A DNA stretch of 64,000 nt. Source: Mycobacterium sp. 852014-52450_SCH5900713 (GTDB lineage: Bacteria; Actinomycetota; Actinomycetes; Mycobacteriales; Mycobacteriaceae). The stretch is from positions 1-64,000 of the forward strand of contig NZ_LZIL01000074.1 in assembly GCF_001667075.1 (NCBI RefSeq), written 5' to 3'. The notes under the pieces are model-generated. The model was given only the letters and a program-made list of their open reading frames with translations. It was not told the DNA's origin and searched no databases. Below, one piece after another: positions 42,352-50,684 of the stretch; position 1 is the first letter of the stretch; each line of letters opens with the position of its first letter. A program made the translations under genes and the position numbers.

Positions 42352-42981
42352 ATGCGCAGACACGGCTGGGCAGGCGCGTTGCCGTCGAGCGACGACGAAG
42401 CCATTGCGCGGATCATTTCCGCGGCGAGCCGCGCGATAGATCAGTCAGGCCCGGACATCAAAATCAGTGATATCGCGCGCGATCTGGGCGTCACTCGTCA
42501 GACCGTGTACCGGTATTTCCCGAGCGCCGACGCGCTGTTGGCCGCGACCGCGTTGTCGGAAGTGGGCCCCGCCCTCGACCGGTTGGCGGCCCACGTGGAG
42601 CCCATTCACGACCCGGCCGAGGCGGTGGTCGAGGGCATCGCCCACACTTTGGAATTGCTCCCTCAGGACAAATACCTCGGGTTGCTCCTGACCTCCGACA
42701 AGGCGGCGGCCTACTCGGCCAGCGTCACTTCCGATGTTGCGCTTGCGCTGGGGCGCTCCATCATCGATCGCTTCAACGTGGACTGGAACAGCGCCGGCAT
42801 CACCGACGACAGGCGCGACGACCTGGTCGAATTCATGCTCAGGGTCTTGCAATCCTTCATCGTCGACCCCGGACGGCCGCCACGGACGGGCAGCGAGCTG
42901 CGGGACTACTTGCGCCAGTGGGTGGCGCCCGCCATCACCCATTTCGGGCCCGTCCCTGGAGCCGCGCGGCCCGCGCCCTAA
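42352..42981 (+). CDS. TetR family regulator
   Basis: Protein of 209 residues with HTH at about 20-70: RIISAASRAIDQSGPDIKIS then DLGVTRQTVYRYFPSADALL. The ligand-binding half contains LELLPQDKYLGLLLTSDKAA. It follows the Rieske oxygenase gene and probably controls it. The last 4 bp overlap the convergent FAD monooxygenase gene. Confidence 0.85.
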   Translation: MRRHGWAGALPSSDDEAIARIISAASRAIDQSGPDIKISDIARDLGVTRQTVYRYFPSADALLAATALSEVGPALDRLAAHVEPIHDPAEAVVEGIAHTLELLPQDKYLGLLLTSDKAAAYSASVTSDVALALGRSIIDRFNVDWNSAGITDDRRDDLVEFMLRVLQSFIVDPGRPPRTGSELRDYLRQWVAPAITHFGPVPGAARPAP

Positions 42982-44501
42982 CCGCTGGACTCGGGCCCGA
43001 ACCAGCGCCGCAGCGCCGCGTGCAGGCCGGCTTGCTGGGCCGGCCCGAATTCGTCAGCCGCCCAGGCGACGTATCCGTCGGGCCGGATCAGCAGAGCCGC
43101 GGCGGGCGGGTCGTCGAGCGTAGCGGTCACGATCTCCACCCGATCGGCCCAGGCCGACGCCGCGGTCCCGACGCCGCCGTCGAAGTCGAGGAGCACCGGG
43201 CTCGCGCCGTGGAGCAACTCGGTGATCCGTCGGCCGTCCGCGAGGGTCAGCTCGGGCAAGGGCCAACCCGCCAGTGGGTGGTCGTCACCCACGTCGTAGC
43301 GCACGTCGGTGCCGGCCAACAGCGCGGCCATGTGCTTGGCGACGTCGGGGAGGCTGAAAAGTTCGCCCAGCAGGGTGCGGAGCGCCGCGACTTCGGGACC
43401 GGGCAACATGAGCGCGGTCTGAGCCTGCGAGTGCATCATCACGCGCTCGCCGACGGGATGGCGTTCGGATTCGTAGGTGTCGAGCAGTCCGGTTGGGGCC
43501 CAGCCGTTGAGGTGGGCGGCCAGCTTCCAGCCGAGGTTCATGGCGTCTTGCAGGCCCAGGTTCAGTCCGGGGCCGCCCATGGCGCTGTGCACGTGGGCGG
43601 CGTCGCCGAGCAACAGGACCCGGCCGTCGCGATAGTGCTCGGCATGGCGGGTATTCTGTCCGTTGATCCGGCGAAGCGCGTGCGGCCCAGGGTCTTTCGG
43701 CTCCTCAAAGGGAACGTCGACGCCCAGTACGCGGCGGGCGCTTGCGAGCAGCTCGGCCACGCTCATCGGTTTGTCCTCGACCGGCGGCCCGAATTCGAAG
43801 GTCCCGAAGAGCGATCGACCGGGCTCGAACTCGGCGTAGATCAGTCCGCCCCGGTCCAATCGCGTGTGACCGAAGGCGACCCGGCCGAACCCGGGAATGT
43901 CGAGCCCGCCGTCGGCGCGGCGGTACTCGTCGGGGACGTGCACGTGGGCGAGCCGACCCACGATGTCCGTGGTGGTGCCGGGGAAGTCGATGCCCACCGT
44001 CTTGCGCACCAGGCTGCGACCGCCATCGGCGCCCACCAGGTAGTCAGCGTCGATGCGATAATCACGTTCGGCCGAAGACACCAGCACTCCAACGGCTTCC
44101 GGCTCCTGATGCAAACCCGTCAGTTCGTGTCCCCAGCGCAGATCCACGCCAAGATCGCGGGCACGCTTCTCCAGTAGCCGCACCAGCCGGGGCTGTTGGA
44201 TGGGCAGCGCGTACATCGGGTTTTCGGGCAGGCCGGAGAAGTTCAGGGTCATGGCTGCGAAGATCCACCCGTAGGTCGGCTGGGGCGGTTCGGGGTCGCC
44301 GGTGAACGCCTGATACAGGCCGCGCATGTCGAGCGTCCGAACCACCTGTCCCACAAGGCCGTTCGCCTTCGGCTCCGGGCTGGGTCCCGGCAGGGCGTCC
44401 AGCACGACGGGCCGGATGCCGGCCAGCGCGAGCTCGCAGGCCAGCAGGAGTCCATTGGGGCCGGCGCCGGAGATGACGATGTCGGCGTGTTCGTCAGTCA
44501 T
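42978..44501 (-). CDS. FAD-dependent monooxygenase (aromatic polyketide/Rox-like group)
   Basis: Class A flavoprotein of 507 residues. IVISGAGPNGLLLACELALA at residue 8, YLVGADGGRSLVRKTVGIDF near 160, and GDAAHVHSAMGGPGLNLGLQ near 287, followed by DTYESERHPVGERVM, are the full set of FAD and NAD(P)H motifs. The C-terminal ~130 residues match the thioredoxin-like domain of this subgroup, which includes rifampicin monooxygenase and aromatic polyketide hydroxylases. ATG at 44501 overlaps the end of the upstream TetR gene by 8 bp. The TetR-monooxygenase arrangement suggests induction by the substrate. Confidence 0.87.
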   Translation of the reverse strand: MTDEHADIVISGAGPNGLLLACELALAGIRPVVLDALPGPSPEPKANGLVGQVVRTLDMRGLYQAFTGDPEPPQPTYGWIFAAMTLNFSGLPENPMYALPIQQPRLVRLLEKRARDLGVDLRWGHELTGLHQEPEAVGVLVSSAERDYRIDADYLVGADGGRSLVRKTVGIDFPGTTTDIVGRLAHVHVPDEYRRADGGLDIPGFGRVAFGHTRLDRGGLIYAEFEPGRSLFGTFEFGPPVEDKPMSVAELLASARRVLGVDVPFEEPKDPGPHALRRINGQNTRHAEHYRDGRVLLLGDAAHVHSAMGGPGLNLGLQDAMNLGWKLAAHLNGWAPTGLLDTYESERHPVGERVMMHSQAQTALMLPGPEVAALRTLLGELFSLPDVAKHMAALLAGTDVRYDVGDDHPLAGWPLPELTLADGRRITELLHGASPVLLDFDGGVGTAASAWADRVEIVTATLDDPPAAALLIRPDGYVAWAADEFGPAQQAGLHAALRRWFGPESSG

Positions 44502-45141
44502 GTGTTTCCTTCGTGCGTTTGGTGGGTTGGGGTAGGCCGGCGCTGACGGCGGCAAAGCCGGAACGGATCAGGTCGGTGATCGGGACGGGCGGGTCGGCTC
44601 GTACGTAGGCCTCCGCTGCGGCGTCGCCGACGGCGCGCACGATCGCCACCACCAGGCGCGGGTAGAGGTCGTGCTCGGGATCGGTGCCGGTGCGTTCGGC
44701 GATCACCGCGAGCCACTCATCGAATAGGTCCTGCGGCAATGCGTTACGGATCTGGGGGTTCATCAGCATTTTGCGGACCTCGACGAGTTCGTGGCGGCTG
44801 GGCACCTGGTGTTCCTCGCCGTACACCTCACCGAAGTCGGCTTCCAGGGGCTCGAGCACCACGTGTGCGATCGATGTCCACAGTGGCTCGTCGGCCGGGC
44901 GTTGCCGTAACGCGGCAATGCTGCGGCGCATGCGCTCGGTCTGTCGGTAGGCGAGTGCCTCGTACTTGCCGCCGAAGTAGTTGTTGAACGTGCGCAACGA
45001 AACTCCCGCGAGGTTGGCGATGTCCTCGCGCGTCACGTTGTCCAGCCCGCGTTCGAAGGCGAGATTGAGCGCGGCGTCGCTGAGGGCACGGCGGGTGTCG
45101 GCCTTCTTGCGCTCCCGCAACCCGCGCGGCTGTTCGGTCAT
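44494..45141 (-). CDS. TetR family regulator of the FAD monooxygenase
   Basis: Protein of 215 residues starting at ATG 45141 (MTEQPRGLRERKKADTRRAL), the normal position relative to the HTH: ALSDAALNLAFERGLDNVTR then NLAGVSLRTFNNYFGGKYEA. The frame could extend 12 codons upstream, but those would overlap the operators. It overlaps the monooxygenase gene, so the two are one operon, and two perfect palindromes lie 22-57 bp upstream. Confidence 0.87.
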   Translation of the reverse strand: MTEQPRGLRERKKADTRRALSDAALNLAFERGLDNVTREDIANLAGVSLRTFNNYFGGKYEALAYRQTERMRRSIAALRQRPADEPLWTSIAHVVLEPLEADFGEVYGEEHQVPSRHELVEVRKMLMNPQIRNALPQDLFDEWLAVIAERTGTDPEHDLYPRLVVAIVRAVGDAAAEAYVRADPPVPITDLIRSGFAAVSAGLPQPTKRTKETHD

Positions 45142-45162
45142 GGGCACCAACGTACGCAAAAC

Positions 45163-45198
45163 TTGCCCGGCGGGCAATATTGCCTGTCAGGCAATATT
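45163..45198. promoter_or_regulatory. Tandem TetR operators
   Basis: TTGCCCG-G-CGGGCAA (45163-45177) and TTGCCTG-T-CAGGCAA (45180-45194) are both exact 7+7 palindromes of the same consensus, with centres 17 bp apart. The second extends to an exact 11+11 palindrome (45176-45198, arm AATATTGCCTG). They lie in the gap between the TetR operon and the divergent VOC gene. Confidence 0.85.
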
Positions 45199-45281
45199 TG
45201 AGGTATGCATCTCCAGCGGGGTGTGGGCACCGGATGCCACGATCGGATGGGTCAGCCGAATTCGCGTTGGAAGGTGAAGCC

Positions 45282-45695
45282 ATGGAAGTGCAATTCGTCA
45301 CGAGCGTTGCAGTGATCACCCCCGAGCCGGCGGTCAGTCGAAGGTTGTACGTGGACACACTTGGCCTGCCCCTGACCGCGGAAGCCGACGGCTATCTCCA
45401 CAGTGAAGACATCGACGGCTGCAAGTCCTTCGGGGTTTGGCCGCTGGCTCAGGCTGCGCAAGCCTGCTTTGGCACGCCTGACTGGCCAGTCGAGCGGCCT
45501 GTGCCGCAGGCCAGCGTCGAATTCGAGGTCGCGGACGCCGACACCGTCCAGGCCGCGGCGAACGAGTTGACGCAGAAGGGCTTTACTCTGCTGCACGACG
45601 CACATACCGAGCCGTGGGGACAAACTGTCGCTCGACTGCAGTCCATCGAGGGCACGATCATCGGAATCTCTTACGCGCCCGCGATGCATTCGTAA
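45282..45695 (+). CDS. VOC family protein
   Basis: Single VOC domain of 137 residues: FVTSVAVITPEPAVSRRLYV at the start, DGCKSFGVWPLAQAAQACFG in the middle and TVARLQSIEGTIIGISYAPA at the end. The metal-binding His/Glu of glyoxalase are not conserved, which favours a binding or resistance role. ATG 45282 follows GGAAGG. It shares its upstream region with the TetR-monooxygenase operon and so may be in the same regulon. Confidence 0.72.
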   Translation: MEVQFVTSVAVITPEPAVSRRLYVDTLGLPLTAEADGYLHSEDIDGCKSFGVWPLAQAAQACFGTPDWPVERPVPQASVEFEVADADTVQAAANELTQKGFTLLHDAHTEPWGQTVARLQSIEGTIIGISYAPAMHS

Positions 45696-45717
45696 ACACG
45701 AGCGCGCTTGTTGGTCG

Positions 45718-46875
45718 TCAGCGTTTGCCCCAGTCCCACGGCGGCGTCGTCAGCAGGTCCTGCCCGACGACCCGCGTCTCGCCCCACTCCTTGTAGAGCT
45801 CGATCTCGACGGTGTCGTCGCCGGTGGCTTCCAGCAGCGTGCGGGAATGGGTCACCACCAGGACCTGCGTCCTCGTGGCGGCGGTGCGGATGAGGCCCGC
45901 GAGCGGACGCACCAGGTCGGGATGCAGCGAGGTCTCCGGCTCGTTCAGCACCATCAGCGACGGCGCCTGCGGGCTCAATAACGCGGCGGCCCACAGCAGG
46001 AATCGCAGTGTGCCGTCGGATAATTCGGCGGATCGCAGCGGGCGCAGCATGCCGCGCTGCCGCAGCTGCAGATCGAAAAGGCCGTCATGAACGGCGACCG
46101 ACACCGTGGCGCCGTCGAAGGCGTCGGCGACGGCGCGGCTCAGGTCGTCGAAGCCCGCCTCGATGATCGTCTGGATCGCGGCGGCCAAATCACTGCCGTC
46201 GTCGGAGAGCACCGGGGTGCGCGTTCCTACCTGCGGGTGCCGGGCCGGCGCCCCGGCGTCGACGCGGAAGCCGTCGTAGAACCGCCACCCACGCAGCCGC
46301 TCACGCACGGCCGCAAGCTCGGGTAGCGCGTGCGGGTGGGCGTACTCGGCCAGCACGCTGCGGTACGTCGGCAACGAGCGGGACAACTCGTCGAACCCGC
46401 GGCCCGAATCCACGCTCACCTCGGCGAAATCGCGGGTTCGGCGCACGAGCGTCGCGCTGGCCCGCAGCACCGGGCCGGCGAACAAGGCTTCCCGCTTGAT
46501 CTCGGGATCGCGGCCGAAGGCCGACTTGGGCCCGGCCATCTGCGGCATGCCGAGGTCGACCAGATAGCCGAAATCGTCTGACGCGAAGCCCAATTCGAGC
46601 GATACCGGTCGGGTGCGCACGGTGCCCTCGACCTTGCCGGTCCGGCGGGCGCCCTTCAGCTCCTCGGGCCCGGCCCACAGCGCGGACTGCAGCCCACCCT
46701 CGCGGGCGAGCGAGGCGATCACCTCGCCGCGGCCGCAATCGGCCAGCAACCGCAACGCGCGGTACAGCGAGGACTTGCCGGCACCGTTGGCGCCGGTGAC
46801 CACCGACAGCCGACTCAGCGGCAGGATGACCTCACGCAGCGAGCGATAGCCGCGGATCGCCACCGTCTGCAACAT
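45718..46875 (-). CDS. AAA/SMC-type ATPase (RecF/OLD-like AAA_21)
   Basis: Protein of 385 residues. Walker A is VVTGANGAGKSSLYRALRLL near residue 25, the ABC-type signature ELSDGTLRFLLWAAALL near 290, Walker B LMVLNEPETSLHPDLVRPLA near 315 and the switch His in VLVVTHSRTLLEATG near 340. This is an ABC-type ATPase of the AAA_15/AAA_21 kind, unlinked to any nuclease or toxin gene here. Single-gene versions are often housekeeping DNA- or RNA-linked ATPases of unknown role. It has no fused TOPRIM domain. Confidence 0.8.
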   Translation of the reverse strand: MLQTVAIRGYRSLREVILPLSRLSVVTGANGAGKSSLYRALRLLADCGRGEVIASLAREGGLQSALWAGPEELKGARRTGKVEGTVRTRPVSLELGFASDDFGYLVDLGMPQMAGPKSAFGRDPEIKREALFAGPVLRASATLVRRTRDFAEVSVDSGRGFDELSRSLPTYRSVLAEYAHPHALPELAAVRERLRGWRFYDGFRVDAGAPARHPQVGTRTPVLSDDGSDLAAAIQTIIEAGFDDLSRAVADAFDGATVSVAVHDGLFDLQLRQRGMLRPLRSAELSDGTLRFLLWAAALLSPQAPSLMVLNEPETSLHPDLVRPLAGLIRTAATRTQVLVVTHSRTLLEATGDDTVEIELYKEWGETRVVGQDLLTTPPWDWGKR

Positions 46876-46908
46876 GGAGCCGACTGTACGGTCGACGACC
46901 GACGGGCC

Positions 46909-48501
46909 CTACTCGTCGTCGGCGGCGTCGAGCAGCTGCACTTCCTCGAGGTCCATCTCGTTCTGCAGCTCGCGCAGGACGATGTCGTCGATGAGGTTCT
47001 CGTTGCGCAGCGCGGTGATCTCGCGGCGCTTGCGTTCGAGCATGCCCAGCCGCACCCGACGGACGAGATCCTTCTTCTTGACGAGGTGGCTGTTCGTCGA
47101 GTCGTTTTCGGTGGCGAGGGCCAGCGCGGCCTTCTCTTCGTATTCCTTCTGCAGCCGCCGGCGGAGGTCGTCGCTGATGCCGACCTCGTCGGCAACCGTC
47201 GGCAAGGAGTCGAGGGCGGCTCGAGCGCCACGGGTGCGGGCCAGCTGCAATTCCTCGGCGTGGGCGACGTCTTCGGGCATCTTCGCCCAGCGCACCACCG
47301 CGGGCAGCGTGGTGCCCTGGACGAGGACCGTCACGAGGATGACGACGACCACGATGAAGATGAGCAGGCTGCGGTCGGGGAATGGCGCGCCACTGAGTGT
47401 GGTCGTCGGGACGGCCAGCGCCGCGGCGAGCGACACCGCCCCGCGGAACCCCGCCCAGGCGGTGACGAAACGCTGACGCCAGTCGACGCGCCGTTCCCGC
47501 TGGGCTTCCCGGCGGTCGATCAGCCGGATCAACCACACGGTGATCTCGCCCCAGAAGATCCGCGACAGAATCACCACGACGGTGACGGCGAGCGCGATGT
47601 ACAAGGCGTGGCGAATCCCGCCGTCCACGCCGGCTATCCCGCGCAGCGCCCCCGGTATCTGAACGCCGACGAACACCCACAACGAGCCGTTGAGCAAGAA
47701 GGTCGCGCTGTCCCAGAACGCGTAGGCCTGCAGGCGGGATCGCGCGCGGATCACCACCGGCCCGGCGTAGGCGAGCATCAACGCTGCGACCATGACCGCG
47801 ACCACCCCGCTGCAATCCATGCTCTGCGCCAGCAAGAACGCCGCAAACGGCGTCAGCAGGCTCAGCGCCCCTTCCTCCTGGGGCGCGTCAATTCTCTTGC
47901 GCAGCAGCGTGACCGCTCCGCCGACCAGAAGCCCGGCGGCGATGCCGCCGAGGTAGGAACCGACGAACCGACCAACCAGGTCGATCGGGGTGATCTGGGC
48001 GCCGCCGATCGCGACGTGGACCGTGACGGCAAACAGGACCAGGGCCGTGCCGTCGTTGATGAGACTCTCGGCCTTGAGCACGGTGACCGATCGGCGTGGC
48101 AACTTCTTGGCCAAGCCGGCCACGGCGGCGGCGTCGGTGGGGGACAGCACGGCGCCCAACACGGCCGCCGCGTGGGAGTCCATGCCCAGCGCCCGCGCCG
48201 TCCACGACACGGCCACCGCCGTCGCGATCACCAGGGCGACGCTGAGGAACACGATGATGCGCGCGTTCGCTCGGATCTCCCGGAAGCTGGTGTTCAGTCC
48301 CTCCCAGTAGAGGATCGCCGGGAGGAACAGCAACAGCACGATCTCCCCGTTGACGTGCACGTGAGCCAAGCTGGGGATCAGGCCCAGCAACGTGCCGAGC
48401 ACGATGAGCAGTACCGGGGGACCAACGCGATAGCGCCGGCCGAGGACCGTCCCGACGATAACGGTGGAGACGAGCGCAACGATCAGGACGAGGCCAAACA
48501 C
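46909..48501 (-). CDS. yjcE: Na+/H+ antiporter, CPA1 family
   Basis: Protein of 530 residues with about twelve membrane helices followed by a long cytoplasmic tail (from about 400). The ion-binding region is LGAVLSPTDAAAVAGLAKKL near residue 115 and ESLINDGTALVLFAVTVHVA near 145, the conserved ND pair of CPA1 antiporters; FVTAWAGFRGAVSLAAALAV near 345 is the late arginine helix. It exchanges Na+ (or K+) for H+. From memory the counterpart is Rv2287 (yjcE). Confidence 0.9.
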   Translation of the reverse strand: MFGLVLIVALVSTVIVGTVLGRRYRVGPPVLLIVLGTLLGLIPSLAHVHVNGEIVLLLFLPAILYWEGLNTSFREIRANARIIVFLSVALVIATAVAVSWTARALGMDSHAAAVLGAVLSPTDAAAVAGLAKKLPRRSVTVLKAESLINDGTALVLFAVTVHVAIGGAQITPIDLVGRFVGSYLGGIAAGLLVGGAVTLLRKRIDAPQEEGALSLLTPFAAFLLAQSMDCSGVVAVMVAALMLAYAGPVVIRARSRLQAYAFWDSATFLLNGSLWVFVGVQIPGALRGIAGVDGGIRHALYIALAVTVVVILSRIFWGEITVWLIRLIDRREAQRERRVDWRQRFVTAWAGFRGAVSLAAALAVPTTTLSGAPFPDRSLLIFIVVVVILVTVLVQGTTLPAVVRWAKMPEDVAHAEELQLARTRGARAALDSLPTVADEVGISDDLRRRLQKEYEEKAALALATENDSTNSHLVKKKDLVRRVRLGMLERKRREITALRNENLIDDIVLRELQNEMDLEEVQLLDAADDE

Positions 48502-48578
48502 CAGCCCATCCTGCCGGACATGCGCGCTTCGCGCCGATCGGGGCTCGGGCGGAAAGCGCCGTCACATCTGTCACTTCG

Positions 48579-48646
48579 GCCCCGATTCCGGGGCACTATG
48601 CGACTCTCGAACTCGATAGCGCCCGCGATATCAAAACCGAGAGTCG
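48579..48646 (-). terminator. Two hairpins downstream of the DUF5685 gene
   Basis: GCCCCG-ATTC-CGGGGC (48579-48594) is a perfect 6-bp stem; CGACTCTCG (48601-48609) and CGAGAGTCG (48638-48646) form a 9-bp stem with a long loop. They lie between the DUF5685 stop and the antiporter start, both on the minus strand. No U-tract follows. Confidence 0.4.
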
Positions 48647-48662
48647 GGTGATGCTTGCGAAC

Positions 48663-49712
48663 TCATGAGCAGTCGCAGCAGCAGTCGTCGCAGTCACAGC
48701 AGCAATCGCAGCCATCGCAGCAGCACCAGCATCCGGTGCCGTCGCCGCCGCGCTTCTTGCGTCCGGGTGTTTCACCTTCGGCAGCGGGCTGGGCCGGCTG
48801 GTCGCCAAAGTTGATGGGCTCCTGCTGGCCGTGTGGTGTTCCGCTTTCTGCGCTGAAACCAGCCTGGGCGAAGGTGCGCTTGATCGACCGGCGCACCTCG
48901 CCGGTCAACAGCCGATGGACCAGCCGCCCGTCGGCAAACGAGACGTCGGCAAGCGCCAGCTCGATGCCCAACACCGCGTCGTCGCACAGGGTGCGCGCCG
49001 CCCCCACGGGAGTAGCGGTGGCGGCCAACGGGTTCCACTTTCCTCGCGCGACGTCGTCGTGGTAGTCCTCGACCGCATCGAGCAGGTGCGCGACCCGGCC
49101 GAACAGCCGGCCGACCTCGCGCAGCGGCCCCCCGTTGTCGGGGCGGCCGGCCAGCACGGCGGTGTGCGCGAACGCTTCGGCCACGGCGGTCTCGGTGGGC
49201 TCGGTCACCAGCAACAGCGAGCTACCCGGGCGGGCCTGAGATTCGAGGTCGGCTTGCCGGTCCATGGCGGCGACGAGCACGCCGGTGTCGAAGCCCAGGG
49301 TGTGACCGGCGCCGGTGCCCTGGCGCACCCAGCGTTCGGCGATGCGGCGCGCCGCCGGCCGCACACCGGCCGCGCCGACCAGGCCCTCGCGGTCGTCGAC
49401 GTGGTCACGGACCCGCGCCGCGGCCAGCGCCAACGACACGACGGCCGCCAGCCGCACACAGTCACCGGTGGCGACGTCGGCGCGGCGCATCCCGCGCAAC
49501 GGGCAGCGCCCAGCCGTGCGGCGGGCCGGCGACCCCGCCGACTGCGCCTCGACCAGCAACGAAACCACCAACCCGTCGTAGTTGGTGGCGATGCGCGCGG
49601 TCTGGCCGTAATCGTCCCGAAGCGCCAGACACAATCCGCACAACTGGGCTGTCCAGGCTGCCGCCAGCTCGCCGCCGAGCCGATGACGACAGGGCCGGAT
49701 GATGCCAAACAT
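48663..49712 (-). CDS. DUF5685 family protein with extreme Cys/Asp tail
   Basis: Protein of 349 residues. The N-terminal part begins FGIIRPCRHRLGGELAAAW and AQLCGLCLALRDDYGQTAR, with a CxxC pair, then an all-helical region including LLDAVEDYHDDVARGKWNPL near residue 215, which resembles the Asp-rich helices of the isoprenoid-synthase-like fold. The last 22 residues are 13 Cys and 6 Asp (for example CWCCCDGCDCCC), coded by CAG/TCG-like repeats. The tail could bind several metal ions or a cluster. Function unknown. Confidence 0.75.
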   Translation of the reverse strand: MFGIIRPCRHRLGGELAAAWTAQLCGLCLALRDDYGQTARIATNYDGLVVSLLVEAQSAGSPARRTAGRCPLRGMRRADVATGDCVRLAAVVSLALAAARVRDHVDDREGLVGAAGVRPAARRIAERWVRQGTGAGHTLGFDTGVLVAAMDRQADLESQARPGSSLLLVTEPTETAVAEAFAHTAVLAGRPDNGGPLREVGRLFGRVAHLLDAVEDYHDDVARGKWNPLAATATPVGAARTLCDDAVLGIELALADVSFADGRLVHRLLTGEVRRSIKRTFAQAGFSAESGTPHGQQEPINFGDQPAQPAAEGETPGRKKRGGDGTGCWCCCDGCDCCCDCDDCCCDCS

Positions 49713-49771
49713 GCCCAGAAGCTACCGGACCCGCAGCAAACGCACCCCCGAAACGTGGCAGTGTTGGTGGC

Positions 49772-50680
49772 GTGAGCGACGTCGCGGAGGCCTTCGAGTC
49801 TCAGCGGCCGCGCCTGTTCTGGTTGGCGTATCGGCTGCTGGGTTCGGCGAGCGAGGCCGAAGACGCGGTCCAGGATGCTTACCTGCGACTGCACACCGCG
49901 GATGCGGAGGCGATCGAGTCGCTCCCGGCGTGGCTCACCAAGGCAGTCACGAACCTCTGTCTCAACCGGCTCACTTCGGCGCGCGCCCGTCGAGAGGTCT
50001 ATCCGGGGCCGTGGCTCCCGGAGCCGGTCCTCACCGACGACCGCACACTCGGCCCGTTGGATACCGCCGAACAACGCGAGTCCGTTTCGATCGCGCTGCT
50101 GAGCCTGATGGAGCACCTCAGCCCTACCGAGCGCGCGGCGTTCGTACTCCGAGAAGCATTCGCCTACAGCCACTTCGAGATCGCCGAGATCTTGCAGACG
50201 TCGGAGGCCAACGCACGCCAGCTGTACCGGCGAGCGCGGCAGCGCCTCGGCGAACCGCGGCCGCGTTTCCAACCCGATCGGGCACAGTGGCGACGCCTGG
50301 TCGACCGCTTCTTCAGCGCCGCAAGTGCCGGCGACGTGGCCGGACTCGTCGAGATCCTCACCGACAACGTGACCTCGACGGCCGACGGGGGCGGCAAGGT
50401 GGCGGCCGCGCGGCGGGTGATCTCGGGCCGCGACCGCGTGGCGTCCTATGTGGCCCGCGGGTTCGGCAGGAACGTCCCGCGGCTGGGGCTGCGCCTCGAC
50501 GTCGCCGAGGTCAACGGCGAGCCGGCGATCCTGGCGTTCGACGGCGAAACGCTGACCGGGGTGCTGTCTTTCGAGATCATCGGCGACCAGATCGCAGCCC
50601 TGCGGGCGATGGCAAACCCCGACAAATTGCGGTTCCTCGCCGAGCAGTTGTCACATCCGGCGGGTCTGCCCGGTTCATAG
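49772..50680 (+). CDS. ECF sigma factor of group ECF41 (SigJ-like)
   Basis: Protein of 302 residues. Sigma region 2 is FESQRPRLFWLAYRLLGSAS then EDAVQDAYLRLH, region 4 is LSPTERAAFVLREAFAYSHF then LQTSEANARQLYRRARQRLG, and a SnoaL-like C-terminal domain follows. Three ECF41 marks are present: WLPEP in the linker, DGGGK near residue 206 and NPDKL near 285. In this group the fused domain replaces an anti-sigma factor. GTG start. The next gene, 4 bp on, is an oxidoreductase of the type these sigma factors usually control. Confidence 0.9.
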   Translation: MSDVAEAFESQRPRLFWLAYRLLGSASEAEDAVQDAYLRLHTADAEAIESLPAWLTKAVTNLCLNRLTSARARREVYPGPWLPEPVLTDDRTLGPLDTAEQRESVSIALLSLMEHLSPTERAAFVLREAFAYSHFEIAEILQTSEANARQLYRRARQRLGEPRPRFQPDRAQWRRLVDRFFSAASAGDVAGLVEILTDNVTSTADGGGKVAAARRVISGRDRVASYVARGFGRNVPRLGLRLDVAEVNGEPAILAFDGETLTGVLSFEIIGDQIAALRAMANPDKLRFLAEQLSHPAGLPGS

Positions 50681-50684
50681 GGGT

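Noticed and set aside
45718..46875. AAA ATPase considered as an OLD/Gabija-type anti-phage gene
   Set aside because: No TOPRIM domain, helicase, nuclease or toxin partner adjacent; neighbours are ordinary chromosomal genes.
47086..48651. 521-codon plus-strand frame antisense to the Na+/H+ antiporter
   Set aside because: Extremely rich in Arg, Gln, Asp and His, typical of antisense reading through membrane-helix codons; the antiporter is well supported.
50649..50655. TGTCACA, matching the -35 of ECF41-type promoters, just before the oxidoreductase gene
   Set aside because: No CGTC -10 element at the expected distance, and the site lies within the sigma-factor coding end with only 4 bp to the next gene.
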